Source of the DNA: B16-G9 sp964400655
Lineage (GTDB): Bacteria; Bacteroidota; Bacteroidia; Bacteroidales; F082
Direction: 5' to 3'
NCBI GenBank assembly: GCA_964400655.1
Contig: CAYNVN010000017.1
Location: forward strand, 1-61,265
DNA length: 61,265 nt
In this document: in pieces, positions 26,501 to 35,187 of the stretch
How the letters are laid out: each line of letters begins with the position of its first letter
Numbering within the stretch: the stretch's first letter is position 1
Position numbers and translations under genes: made by a program
Notes under the pieces: generated by a model
Told to the model about the DNA's origin: nothing
The model's input: only the letters and a program-made list of their open reading frames with translations
Database searches by the model: none

Positions 26501-27397
26501 ATGAAAATTTCAGAACCGGTAAAAGGCACCATTGCCATAGGCCTGTCGGCCATAATGTGGGGATTCGACGGCGTAGTATTAACACCGCGTTTATACAACC
26601 TTGAGGTTGGTTACGTGGTGTTTATGCTGCATACAATACCGTTTTTACTGATGAACCTGTTTTTGTTCAGGCAGTACCGCGAACTTAAATATTTTACGCG
26701 TCAGGATTATATTACCTTTTTGCTGGTTGCTTTGTTTGGTGGTGCCATCGGTACCATTGCCATTGTAAAGGCGCTGTTTCTGGTTCAGTTTAAACAGCTA
26801 ACGGTGGTGGTGTTGCTGCAAAAACTACAGCCTGTTTTTGCGATTATTCTGGCAGCCGTCCTGCTTAAAGAAAAGATTAAAAAGAATTTTGCGGTTTGGG
26901 CATCCCTTGCCATTGTAGCCAGCTATTTTTTAACTTTCGGTTTCCGGTTGCCTGATATCCGGGCCGACAGAAATACCATCCACGCTTCCCTGTTGGCGGT
27001 GTTGGCGGCTTTTTCGTTTGGCAGCTCTACGGTATTTTCCAAAAGCCTGCTCAAACGCCATAATTTTGTAACCGCCACTTTTTATCGTTACGGGTTTACC
27101 GCATTAATAATGCTTGTTTATGTGATGCTGTTTTCGGAGTATAAACAGCTGGCTTTAACAACAAACAATAACTGGTTGTTTATGATGATCATCGGGCTTA
27201 CTACCGGGTCGGGAGCCATATTTGTGTACTATTACGGATTGCGTCGGGTGAAGGCCATGGTGGCTACTATCAGCGAGTTGTTATTCCCCGTTTCCGCCAT
27301 TTTTTTCGATTATATTGTAAACGGCAGTTATTTGTCGCCGGTTCAGTTTGTTGCTGCCGGAGTAATGGTTTTTGCGCTGGTTAAGCTTTCTTCGTAA
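26501..27397 (+). CDS. EamA/DMT-family membrane transporter
   Basis: This 298-residue protein has ten membrane segments arranged as two repeats of five, the EamA layout. The first helix contains GLSAIMWGFDGVVLTP, the end of the first half reads QKLQPVFAIILAAVLLKEKI, and the second half ends with ISELLFPVSAIFFDYIVNG. DMT transporters export or import small metabolites; the substrate is not deducible. The ATG at 26501 was chosen because the in-frame TTG upstream lies inside the -7 element. It is separated from the SDR gene by repeat copy B. Confidence 0.87.
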   Translation: MKISEPVKGTIAIGLSAIMWGFDGVVLTPRLYNLEVGYVVFMLHTIPFLLMNLFLFRQYRELKYFTRQDYITFLLVALFGGAIGTIAIVKALFLVQFKQLTVVVLLQKLQPVFAIILAAVLLKEKIKKNFAVWASLAIVASYFLTFGFRLPDIRADRNTIHASLLAVLAAFSFGSSTVFSKSLLKRHNFVTATFYRYGFTALIMLVYVMLFSEYKQLALTTNNNWLFMMIIGLTTGSGAIFVYYYGLRRVKAMVATISELLFPVSAIFFDYIVNGSYLSPVQFVAAGVMVFALVKLSS

Positions 27398-27409
27398 ACT
27401 TTTTTTTCG

Positions 27410-27417
27410 TATCTTTG
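27410..27417 (+). promoter_or_regulatory. -7 element TATCTTTG for the DUF2007 gene
   Basis: The TAnnTTTG match lies 26 bp before the ATG at 27444, separating this gene from the upstream transporter. Confidence 0.6.
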
Positions 27418-27443
27418 GGTATAAACAATAAAACAAAAATAAG

Positions 27444-27689
27444 ATGAGCGTAAGTAGCGATTTATCATTGGTGTACACGGGTTCAAGGGTGGAAGGTCTG
27501 TTGTTGAAGGAACTTCTCGAAGAAAACGGTATCGGGGTTTTTAAAAAAGATACGCTTGAAACCAGTGTAATTGCCGGATGGGCCGACGGTTCGCCCGAAG
27601 ATGCCTGCCTGCTTTATGTGGAAAAGGCAAATGCTGAAAAAGCCAAAAAATTTCTTGAAGATTATTTTGCTTCACGAAATGGAAAATAA
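27444..27689 (+). CDS. DUF2007 small protein
   Basis: The 81-residue protein fits the DUF2007 family (putative signal-transducing protein, a PII-like small fold). It begins with a strand and helix (LVYTGSRVEGLLLKELLEENGI) and contains the family's 'v..ed...A...l' end (LLYVEKANAEKAKKFLEDYF). The cellular role is not established. It has its own promoter and a 42-bp gap before the aminotransferase gene. Confidence 0.8.
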   Translation: MSVSSDLSLVYTGSRVEGLLLKELLEENGIGVFKKDTLETSVIAGWADGSPEDACLLYVEKANAEKAKKFLEDYFASRNGK

Positions 27690-27731
27690 TTTGTTATACT
27701 TGTAAAGCAGGTTAGAAAGGGGATTGCAGGG

Positions 27732-28559
27732 ATGGAAAGTTGTTTGATGAAATATTTTGTGTTGAACACCGAGCTGAAAAACAGTTGTGAATGCAATCCT
27801 GCCCTTTTTGAGGAAGCCCCCTCTCTTTACGAAGTTATTAGAGTTGAAGATGGTATTCCCCTTTTTCTGGAAGACCATATTAAACGGTTTTTTCTGTCGG
27901 GAAAACTGTACAATAAAACGGTTCCTGTAACCGAAAGACAGATTGTAAGCCGTATAAAGGCTTTAATTGAAGCAAACGGACTGGTTACCGGATTAATAAA
28001 GTTTATCTACCTGAATCATCCTGTGGCAGGAAATCTGTTTGCAGCCTGGGTTACTCCCTTTTTCTTCCCTTCAAATGAAATGGCATTACATGGTGTGGAT
28101 ACGCTCACATTGAGTGGCGAACGCCATAAACCCAATGCCAAAATATCACATCAAACGGTTCGCCGGCAGGCTGACGAAATAATAAAAACCAAAGGGGTTT
28201 ACGAAGTTGTACTTGTAAACGGCAATGGAGTTGTTACGGAGGGTAGTCGTTCCAATCTGTTTTTTGTTAAACACGGTATTTTATTTACCGCACATCCAAA
28301 ATTAATTTTGGAAGGTATTACCCGGAGTAAAATTGTTTCGCTGGCTCTGAATGCGGGAATTGATATTTTTGAAAGTGAATTTAAACTTGACGAGATTGTT
28401 GATATGGAGGCGGCCTTTATTACCGGTACCACACCCAAAGTATTGCCGGTACGCAAAATTGATGCCCGCCTCTTTTCGGTTGAACATCCTGTGGTAAAGT
28501 ACCTTTCTGAAAGTTATAATCACCTAATCAGATCCTACATCGATAAATTCAGCTGGTAA
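27732..28559 (+). CDS. Class IV PLP-dependent aminotransferase
   Basis: This 275-residue fold-type IV protein has YEVIRVEDGIPLFLEDHIKRF, the PLP-lysine region RHKPNAKISHQTVRRQ, VTEGSRSNLFFV, and the phosphate-binding loop FITGTTPKVLPV. Family members include branched-chain aminotransferase and aminodeoxychorismate lyase (PabC). The TEGS.SN and TGTT segments fit both, and the length suits either. No pabB or ilv gene lies nearby to decide. An alternative start is the ATG at 27747. The gene is probably monocistronic. Confidence 0.85.
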   Translation: MESCLMKYFVLNTELKNSCECNPALFEEAPSLYEVIRVEDGIPLFLEDHIKRFFLSGKLYNKTVPVTERQIVSRIKALIEANGLVTGLIKFIYLNHPVAGNLFAAWVTPFFFPSNEMALHGVDTLTLSGERHKPNAKISHQTVRRQADEIIKTKGVYEVVLVNGNGVVTEGSRSNLFFVKHGILFTAHPKLILEGITRSKIVSLALNAGIDIFESEFKLDEIVDMEAAFITGTTPKVLPVRKIDARLFSVEHPVVKYLSESYNHLIRSYIDKFSW

Positions 28560-28649
28560 TTTTATTGTTGGTCAATATTTGTATTTTTACAAGTTGTTAG
28601 AAATTAAAGGGCTCACCATAAATCGGGCTAAACTCAAACAATCAAAGGC

Positions 28650-29483
28650 ATGAAAAGATATCTATGGCTTGTGGGATTACTTTTTGCGGTACAGTTTTTA
28701 TTTGCCCAAAAGAAAATACCGGCTGATTTTTGTATCTCGTCCCAAGAGATGCAATTGTTCAATTACATTAATTCGGTGCGGGCAGAGTATGGTAAAAAAC
28801 CGGTTAAACTGTCGGCTTCGCTTTGCTTTGTTGCCAAAACCCATGTAAAAGATTTGTTGGAAAACCATCCGGATACGAGTATTTGTAACCTTTCCAGCTG
28901 GTCTGATAAAGGAAACTGGACACCCTGCTGCTATAACGCTTATATTCCCAAGCCCGAATGTATGAAGAAAAAGCCCAAAGAGCTTACCCCTTACCCTTAT
29001 TACGGCTATGAGCTGGCAGCTTTTTTTCAGGATGATTATTCGCTCGACAGTTTAATGCCGTTATGGAATGATACCAGGCCCGTTTTGGATATGATACTTA
29101 CCCGTGGCGATTATGAAAAAAAGAAATGGGTGGTTGCGGGTATTGGCGTTAATGAGCATTATGTTTCGGTTTGGTTCGGGCAAAGGCCCGATAATCAGCA
29201 AAAGCCGAAAGTTTGCAAAGGAAAAGAGGTGAAGCCTCCTGCACCGGCAGTTGCCAACAAGCAGGGAAAATATTATTTGATTATTGCAAGTTTTAACAAT
29301 CAGGCAGATGCCAGGGAGGCGTTGCGCCGGACAAAAAAGAGCGGTTTTAAAAAAGCCGGGATATTGCACAGCGGAAAGAATTTCAGGGTTTACATTGGTA
29401 AATACGATGGTTTAAAAGAGGCCTCTTATGTTAAAGATAACCTCTCTCCGACTTATCGTGATGCATGGATTTTGAAAAATTGA
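28650..29483 (+). CDS. Secreted CAP (SCP/PR1) domain protein with SPOR domain
   Basis: The 277-residue protein has a signal peptide (LWLVGLLFAVQFLFAQ). A CAP domain follows, with FNYINSVRAEYGKKPVKLS and LCFVAKTHVKDLLEN at its start and VVAGIGVNEHYVSVWFGQ at its end. The last 75 residues form a SPOR domain (YYLIIASFNNQADAREAL ... FRVYIGKYDG), which binds denuded peptidoglycan glycan strands at division sites. The CAP domain lacks some of the His/Glu pocket residues in the visible motifs. Likely an envelope protein active near septa; the enzymatic role is unclear. The next gene starts 4 bp after its stop. Confidence 0.85.
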   Translation: MKRYLWLVGLLFAVQFLFAQKKIPADFCISSQEMQLFNYINSVRAEYGKKPVKLSASLCFVAKTHVKDLLENHPDTSICNLSSWSDKGNWTPCCYNAYIPKPECMKKKPKELTPYPYYGYELAAFFQDDYSLDSLMPLWNDTRPVLDMILTRGDYEKKKWVVAGIGVNEHYVSVWFGQRPDNQQKPKVCKGKEVKPPAPAVANKQGKYYLIIASFNNQADAREALRRTKKSGFKKAGILHSGKNFRVYIGKYDGLKEASYVKDNLSPTYRDAWILKN

Positions 29484-29487
29484 CGGT

Positions 29488-30663
29488 ATGGGAGAATTTT
29501 ACTTAAAAGAGGTAATAAACAAAGAGGATAAAAAGGAGTTTCTGGATTTCCCGTCAAGGCTTTACAAGGATGATAAAAACTGGATACGGCCTTTGGACAG
29601 CGATGTGGAAAAGATTTTTGATCGGAATAAAAATAAATTTTTCAGAACGGGAAACGCCATACGGTGGCTGCTTATTAACGGCACCGGAGAAACTGTTGGC
29701 CGGATGGCTGCTTTTTATGAGAAAAATACGGCAAAAAGTTTTGAGCAGCCCACGGGCGGCATCGGCTTTTTCGACTGTATCAACCAAAAGGAGGCCGCCC
29801 GCATGCTTTTTGACGCAGGGAAAAAGTGGCTTAAAAGTGTAGGGATGGAAGCCATGGACGGCCCCGTTAATTTCGGTACGCGCGATAATTTTTGGGGGTG
29901 TCTTACCGATGGGTTTTACGAGCCGGTTTACAATATGCCCTATAATTTTCCGTATTATGCCGAATTGTTTGAGCATTACGGATTTAAAAATTATTTTAAT
30001 CAATACACGTATCATATGCCTTTGGACCCCTCGTTGCTTCATCCGGTTGTTCACCAAAAGGCATTACGTATTCAAAAGCAACCGGGATACAGGGTGGTTA
30101 ATTATAAAAGAAATGAGCTGGAAAAGTTTACCAACGATTTTGTTACCATCTTTAACGAAGCATGGGGAAAATTTCCGGGTGTTAAACCCATGAAAACCAA
30201 ACAGGTGCTTGCCATGTTTAAAGCGTTGAATCCGGTATTGGATCCAAGGATAATCTATTTTGAATATTACCACGACAGGCCTGTGGCTTTTTTTATTATG
30301 ATACCCGATCTCTATCAGGTTATCAGATATTTCAACGGAAAGATGAATGCCTTTAATAAGTTACGCACCTTCTTGTTTTTAAGAGTATTGCATAAAGCAA
30401 CAAGAGCAATGGGCGTAATCTTTGGTGTTGTGCCCGATTTTCAGGGCAAAGGCATCGAGGCGGCAATGATAACCCGTTTTGCCGAAGATACTCAAAAGCC
30501 GGGATTTAATTATACCGATCTTGAAATGAACTGGATAGGTGATTTTAATCCCGGGATGATGAAGCTTATGCAAAGCATTGGAGCCACCATTCGTAAAACA
30601 CACGTCACTTATCGTTATTTGTTCGATGAGAATAAGCCGTTTAAAAGGGCGAAACTTTTATAA
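29488..30663 (+). CDS. GNAT-like acyltransferase, conserved in Bacteroidota
   Basis: The 391-residue protein belongs to a widespread but uncharacterised GNAT-like group. It opens with a family segment (FLDFPSRLYKDDKNWIRPLD) and has MDGPVNFGTRDNFWGCL. The C-terminal half carries the acyl-CoA binding style sequence VVPDFQGKGIEAAMITRF, close to the GNAT Q/RxxGxG/A loop. A Gly-rich loop Q-GKGIE fits motif A. The substrate is unknown. It follows the CAP/SPOR gene by 4 bp and ends 193 bp before the GH130-receiver fusion. Confidence 0.75.
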   Translation: MGEFYLKEVINKEDKKEFLDFPSRLYKDDKNWIRPLDSDVEKIFDRNKNKFFRTGNAIRWLLINGTGETVGRMAAFYEKNTAKSFEQPTGGIGFFDCINQKEAARMLFDAGKKWLKSVGMEAMDGPVNFGTRDNFWGCLTDGFYEPVYNMPYNFPYYAELFEHYGFKNYFNQYTYHMPLDPSLLHPVVHQKALRIQKQPGYRVVNYKRNELEKFTNDFVTIFNEAWGKFPGVKPMKTKQVLAMFKALNPVLDPRIIYFEYYHDRPVAFFIMIPDLYQVIRYFNGKMNAFNKLRTFLFLRVLHKATRAMGVIFGVVPDFQGKGIEAAMITRFAEDTQKPGFNYTDLEMNWIGDFNPGMMKLMQSIGATIRKTHVTYRYLFDENKPFKRAKLL

Positions 30664-30856
30664 ATAAGGTAATCTTTTTAAACTCACGGAAGTTGTTTGC
30701 ATACCTCAATAATTATTGGGTGTGATTGATTGCCGGAGATTTTAGTAATAGATTTCATTTCGTCGGGAACTTTTTGTCGTTTTGTTTTGTAAATCAAATT
30801 TTGAACTCTCGCCTGAGTTTATTATTTTTACAAGCACCTCAACAAAAATTTAAACC

Positions 30857-32710
30857 ATGAGTACAACAGTTAAAAGGAGTAATATTTATTTTAGGCCTGA
30901 TCCTGCAAGAATAATTGCCCGTTTCTTTTTTCCGGGTCCCGAGTCGAGGGTTATTTCCATTGTGACCAAACTGCTTAATCTGCCTGAAAAAATCGCTGCA
31001 CTGGTGCTGAATCAAACACTTCGTGAGTTTTCGTCACGCCACCGGAATGTTTCGGCGGTGTTCAACAGGCATTACGATAAGGTTTGTGATATTATGCGCG
31101 GCAGAATTGACGGCCTTACCGAAGCATCAAATATTAAAAGATTGCTTATCGGAGCCTTTTTTACCAGCGAGTATTCCATCGAGAGTGCAGCATTTTTTAA
31201 TCCTTCGATGGTGGAAGACCCTGACCAGACAGGACTGCAGGAAGGACAAAAAAGGGTTATCATCAGTTTCAGGGCAACAGGCGAAGGCCATATATCATCC
31301 ATTGTTTTCAGAGGCGGGGTGTTGGATAAGGATAATAAACTGGAGATGTTGCCACGGGGTACGCTGGTAAACGAAGCCGAACAAATTAAAAATTACATCT
31401 ATCAAAAGGAACAATTTCTCGGTAAGCTGGAAGATATGAATGTGGATGATGTTATTGTGAACACCATAATGGAAAAACTCAAGCCGCAATTTGATTACAA
31501 TGAGCTGAACAGTGCAATCGAAAGCACCATCCGTGAAATAAATCCTTCCGATTATCAACGCAGCATAATCGAGCAGATTACTTGGCTGGCCGATTCGCAC
31601 TACTCAATAACTTTTTCTTACGACACATCAATTTCGGAACGCGTGATATTCCCCATTGCTTCTGCCGAAAGTAACGGTATTGAAGATGCAAGGTTCGTTA
31701 AGTTTACCGAAGATAACGGTAGTGTGAAATATTATGCTACTTATACCGCCTACAACGGAAGAAGCATTATGCCGAAACTGATAGAAACAAAGGATTTTTA
31801 TCATTTTAATTTTATGCCCATTTACGGTAAAAATGCCCAAAATAAAGGGATGGCGCTGTTTCCGAGGAAGATAAAGGGCAAGTACGCCATGTTGTCGCGG
31901 TTAGACGGGGTTAACAACTACATTATGTTTTCCGATGACATTAATCTGTGGCACGATGCCGTTAAAATTCAGGAACCCAAATTCCACTGGGAGCTGATAC
32001 AGGTGGGTAACAGCGGGTCGCCCATCGAAACGGAATATGGATGGCTGGTTATAACCCATGGAGTGGGTACCATGCGTAAGTACAGCCTTGGTGCCATTTT
32101 ACTTGATTTGAACGATCCTACAAAGATTATCGGTCAGCTTAACGAGCCGTTGCTCTCTCCAAACGAAATAGAACGCGAGGGTTATGTTCCCAATGTGGTT
32201 TATTCCTGCGGTTCAATCATCAATAATGATGAGCTGGTGTTACCTTATGCTGCTTCCGATACGGCTTCCACCTACGCCACGGTACCTTTGCAGGAATTGC
32301 TTAACAGGCTTATCCCTTCCGACTTTGCCAGGGGAAAAACCAAAGAAAAGGTTAAAGGTAAAATTCTGGTGGTGGAAGATGAGCCCATTAACCAGCGAAT
32401 GGTGGAAGGCATCCTGAAATCGGCCGGTTACGAAGTGAGGGTTGCCCCCGACGGCATTGTAGCCATGACGGAGATTATTAAAGAGGATTTTGACCTGGTA
32501 CTTACCGATATTGCCATGCCGAATCTGGACGGTTATCAGTTGCTGGAGTATATTAAAAACAATAATATTGATATTCCGGTGGCATTTATGACCGGTTACA
32601 CCAGCGAGCAGGAAGAGGTTAAGGGGTTGAAAATGGGGGCTGTCGATTACATTAGAAAACCCATCGACAGACAGTTGTTGTTGCTTAAACTTGAAAAATT
32701 ACTGGGTTAA
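30857..32710 (+). CDS. GH130-type glycoside phosphorylase/hydrolase fused to a receiver domain
   Basis: The 617-residue protein joins two known folds. Residues 1-~490 match the Bacteroidota GH130 family: RPDPARIIARFFF, FNPSMVEDPDQTGL, the catalytic-acid segment GIEDARF (Asp277), and GSPIETEYGWLVITHG. Residues 501-617 form a complete CheY-like receiver: VVEDEP (Asp508), phospho-acceptor Asp551 in LTDIAMPN, MTGYTS, and Lys601 in RKPID. All receiver residues needed for phosphorylation are present. GH130 enzymes phosphorolyse or hydrolyse beta-mannosides. A receiver on such an enzyme suggests phosphorelay control of its activity or location. Sequence between domains (GKTKEKVKGKIL) is a short linker. 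No kinase is adjacent. Confidence 0.85.
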   Translation: MSTTVKRSNIYFRPDPARIIARFFFPGPESRVISIVTKLLNLPEKIAALVLNQTLREFSSRHRNVSAVFNRHYDKVCDIMRGRIDGLTEASNIKRLLIGAFFTSEYSIESAAFFNPSMVEDPDQTGLQEGQKRVIISFRATGEGHISSIVFRGGVLDKDNKLEMLPRGTLVNEAEQIKNYIYQKEQFLGKLEDMNVDDVIVNTIMEKLKPQFDYNELNSAIESTIREINPSDYQRSIIEQITWLADSHYSITFSYDTSISERVIFPIASAESNGIEDARFVKFTEDNGSVKYYATYTAYNGRSIMPKLIETKDFYHFNFMPIYGKNAQNKGMALFPRKIKGKYAMLSRLDGVNNYIMFSDDINLWHDAVKIQEPKFHWELIQVGNSGSPIETEYGWLVITHGVGTMRKYSLGAILLDLNDPTKIIGQLNEPLLSPNEIEREGYVPNVVYSCGSIINNDELVLPYAASDTASTYATVPLQELLNRLIPSDFARGKTKEKVKGKILVVEDEPINQRMVEGILKSAGYEVRVAPDGIVAMTEIIKEDFDLVLTDIAMPNLDGYQLLEYIKNNNIDIPVAFMTGYTSEQEEVKGLKMGAVDYIRKPIDRQLLLLKLEKLLG

Positions 32711-32739
32711 CGGAGGTTGTTTGCAGTACACTTGTCTGC

Positions 32740-33636
32740 CTATTTCATTACCTTGTTGTATTTTGAACTGTTGGCCGGGTCAAGTTCTTTCATGGTAGAA
32801 ACAAAATTGTTCTTTTCCGCAGGGTCGGCTTCTTTGAATAGATTGATCATTTCATCGCGTTTGGCTTCGATGATAACCTGTAACAGATAAAGTCCCGGAC
32901 GTTTGTTGTAAACATTCTTTAACAGTTTCAGGTTTCCCGATATTTCGGCACGGCCTTTCATTACGTTTTTCGATAACACATCCATTCCAAGTCTGTGATA
33001 ACGGTAGATAAATGTTCTGAGGTCGCCGTATGATGGGTTCAGCAGGTTCTCAATCAGGCTGTAACGGGTTTTTGTTCCGTCAAACGAACCCCAGCCTTTT
33101 TCGTTGGAGTTTTGTGCCGAGGTTACCACATCGTTTGCCTTTTGGTAAAAGGCTGTTCCGCCATCCTGCGAAAACGAATCGAAATTCATTCCCAGCATGG
33201 TGTAAGCATAAAAAGCAAGGATGGAGGTAAGATTATTGCTAAATGTATTGTCGGCATACTCCATCTTTTGATAGGGCGTGTAAAATATGTGAATGTTTTT
33301 ATCCACAAGGTTTAAAAGTACGGTGTTGTAATCGGTGTTAAAAACAGGGCGTTGTAAAACAATATTGAGTGTGCCCGAAAATTCGTTGGCTGAGGGTGCT
33401 TTGTTGAAAGTAAAAACCATGGTGCACTCAATGCGCTCCTCAAGTTTAAAGTTGTAACCGGTCCATTTACGGTTGTTCATAAACTCGTAAACCGAGGTTT
33501 TTAACGCATCAAAAATGGTGGGGTCAACTCCCTGAATACCCGGTGTCTGTATTTGAACATCACAGTAAAACTCCTGACTAAAACTTTTTCCCGCAAGCAG
33601 GACGATCAAAACAGCTATGAGTATTTTTTTTACCAT
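32740..33636 (-). CDS. porD: PorD-like type IX secretion protein (DUF4835)
   Basis: The product of 298 residues (from the ATG at 33636) has a signal peptide (ILIAVLIVLLAGKSFSQ) followed by EFYCDVQIQTPGIQGVDPTIF, the family start. The conserved centre includes NTVLLNLVDKNI..FYTPYQKMEY and TSILAFYAYTMLGMNFDSFS, and it ends with a helical region. PorD is required for type IX secretion in Porphyromonas, although its exact place in the machine is not settled. It starts 1 bp after the coaBC stop and is the last gene of the bamD-rpoZ-coaBC cluster. The upstream in-frame ATG at 33663 would add 9 residues overlapping coaBC. Confidence 0.85.
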   Translation of the reverse strand: MVKKILIAVLIVLLAGKSFSQEFYCDVQIQTPGIQGVDPTIFDALKTSVYEFMNNRKWTGYNFKLEERIECTMVFTFNKAPSANEFSGTLNIVLQRPVFNTDYNTVLLNLVDKNIHIFYTPYQKMEYADNTFSNNLTSILAFYAYTMLGMNFDSFSQDGGTAFYQKANDVVTSAQNSNEKGWGSFDGTKTRYSLIENLLNPSYGDLRTFIYRYHRLGMDVLSKNVMKGRAEISGNLKLLKNVYNKRPGLYLLQVIIEAKRDEMINLFKEADPAEKNNFVSTMKELDPANSSKYNKVMK

Positions 33637-33637
33637 T

Positions 33638-34837
33638 TTACAATTGCAGTTTATTAATGGCATCTGCCAGCCGGTTAGCCACTTCTCTTTTAGACATTAA
33701 CGGAAAGCTCTCCTGTTTATTATTTTTACTGATCAGTGTAACTTTGTTGGTAACAACACCAAAACCGGCTCCTTCATCTTTTAAGGAATTGAGAACGATC
33801 ATATCGAGGTTTTTGCGTTGCAGTTTCGATTGTGCGTTAGCTACCTCATTGTCGGTTTCAAGGGCAAAGCCGATTAATAATTGACCTTGTTGTTTTGCGG
33901 CACCAAGGCCTGCAAGAATATCTTTGGTGGGCTCCAGCTCAATGGCGTTCATCCCCGCCTCTTTTTTAATTTTTGATCCGGCTTTTACCTTTGGGGTAAA
34001 ATCGGCCACAGCGGCAGCCATAACGGTAATGTCCATATCGGGAAACAAATCAGTACAAACACTGTTCATCTCCTCTGCCGTTACAACGTTGTGTACCGTA
34101 ACGCCCGGTATATCTGCGTTAAGATGGGTGGGGCCAAGTGCCAAATGGACATCTGCTCCCCGTTGGGCAAAAGCATGTGCAATTTCAATGCCCATCAGGC
34201 CCGAGCTGCTGTTTCCGATAAATCTTACCGGATCGATAGGCTCGTGGGTAGGACCCGCCGAAACAAGAACCTTTTTTCCTGCAAAATCGTGCTGTTGCCG
34301 GAAGTGATTTTCCAGGATGGAAAAAATAACTTCAGGTTCTTCCATGCGTCCTTTGCCTTCCAGTCCGCTGGCAAGCTCACCCGACGTGGGTTCGATAATG
34401 TGATAGTTGAGTTTTTCCAGCTTTTTAAGATTCTCCTGAACCACAGCATGCTTAAACATGTCGAGGTCCATGGCGGGGGCTGCAAAAACAGGACAGCGGG
34501 AAGCCAGTACGGTAGCCAGCAAAAGGTTGTCGGTGATGCCCGTTACCATTTTTGCCATGGTGTTGGCCGTAAGCGGTGCCACTACAATGGCATCGGCCCA
34601 CAAACCGTTTTCAATATGGCTGTTCCAGGTACCGTCGTCGGTGTTGTAAAAATCCGACAGGACGGGTTGTTCGGATAAAACCGATAGGGTTAAAGGGGTT
34701 ACAAATTCTTTTGCGTAAGGAGTGAGGATGACTTTAACTTCAGCTCCTGCTTTTTTCAGCAATCGAATCAGAAAGGGAATCTTGTAAGCAGCAATACCGC
34801 CCGTAATCCCGATTATTATTTTCTTCCCCTTTAACAT
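33638..34837 (-). CDS. coaBC: Bifunctional phosphopantothenoylcysteine synthetase/decarboxylase
   Basis: The 399-residue protein has the CoaC flavoprotein domain first: KIIIGITGGIAAYKIP, HIxL-type segment, ATVLASRCPVFAAPAMDLDMF, and PTSGELASGLEGKGRM. The CoaB synthetase domain follows, with VLVSAGPTHEPIDPVRFIGN-type nucleotide-binding sequence and KIKKEAGMNAIELEPTKDIL. It makes phosphopantetheine from phosphopantothenate and cysteine for coenzyme A synthesis. The order rpoZ-coaBC matches many bacteria. It begins 6 bp after rpoZ ends. Confidence 0.97.
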   Translation of the reverse strand: MLKGKKIIIGITGGIAAYKIPFLIRLLKKAGAEVKVILTPYAKEFVTPLTLSVLSEQPVLSDFYNTDDGTWNSHIENGLWADAIVVAPLTANTMAKMVTGITDNLLLATVLASRCPVFAAPAMDLDMFKHAVVQENLKKLEKLNYHIIEPTSGELASGLEGKGRMEEPEVIFSILENHFRQQHDFAGKKVLVSAGPTHEPIDPVRFIGNSSSGLMGIEIAHAFAQRGADVHLALGPTHLNADIPGVTVHNVVTAEEMNSVCTDLFPDMDITVMAAAVADFTPKVKAGSKIKKEAGMNAIELEPTKDILAGLGAAKQQGQLLIGFALETDNEVANAQSKLQRKNLDMIVLNSLKDEGAGFGVVTNKVTLISKNNKQESFPLMSKREVANRLADAINKLQL

Positions 34838-34843
34838 GTTGTA

Positions 34844-35179
34844 TTAAAAGTTCTTGGCCTGCTCTTTATGAGGGTTTCTGAAGTAGATATCACCGTTTAA
34901 GAACTCATGAATGGCCAACAGGGTTGGTTTGGGTAAACGCTCGTAATATTTGGCAATTTCAATCTGTTCGCGGTTTTCAAAAACCTCTTCGAGATTGTCG
35001 GAATGGGTTGCGAACTCTGAAACTTTCTGATCAAGTTCCTCTTTCATCTCTGCAGCTATCTGGTTTGCTCTTTTCGATAAGATAACCACGGTTTCATAAA
35101 TATTACCCGTATGATCGTAGAATCTGTCTTTTTGACGGGTAACGGCAGTTGTTTCGGTTTTAATTTTTTTATAATCCAT
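34844..35179 (-). CDS. rpoZ: RNA polymerase omega-like (Rpb6 family) subunit
   Basis: The 111-residue protein is the Bacteroidota form of omega. It includes NIYETVVILSKRANQIAAEMKEELDQKV, the omega/Rpb6 helical core, with a longer C-terminal extension (RLPKPTLLAIHEFLNG) that includes a predicted helix. Omega stabilises the beta' subunit of RNA polymerase. It lies 8 bp after bamD and 6 bp before coaBC, a conserved gene order. Confidence 0.9.
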   Translation of the reverse strand: MDYKKIKTETTAVTRQKDRFYDHTGNIYETVVILSKRANQIAAEMKEELDQKVSEFATHSDNLEEVFENREQIEIAKYYERLPKPTLLAIHEFLNGDIYFRNPHKEQAKNF

Positions 35180-35187
35180 CAGTATAA

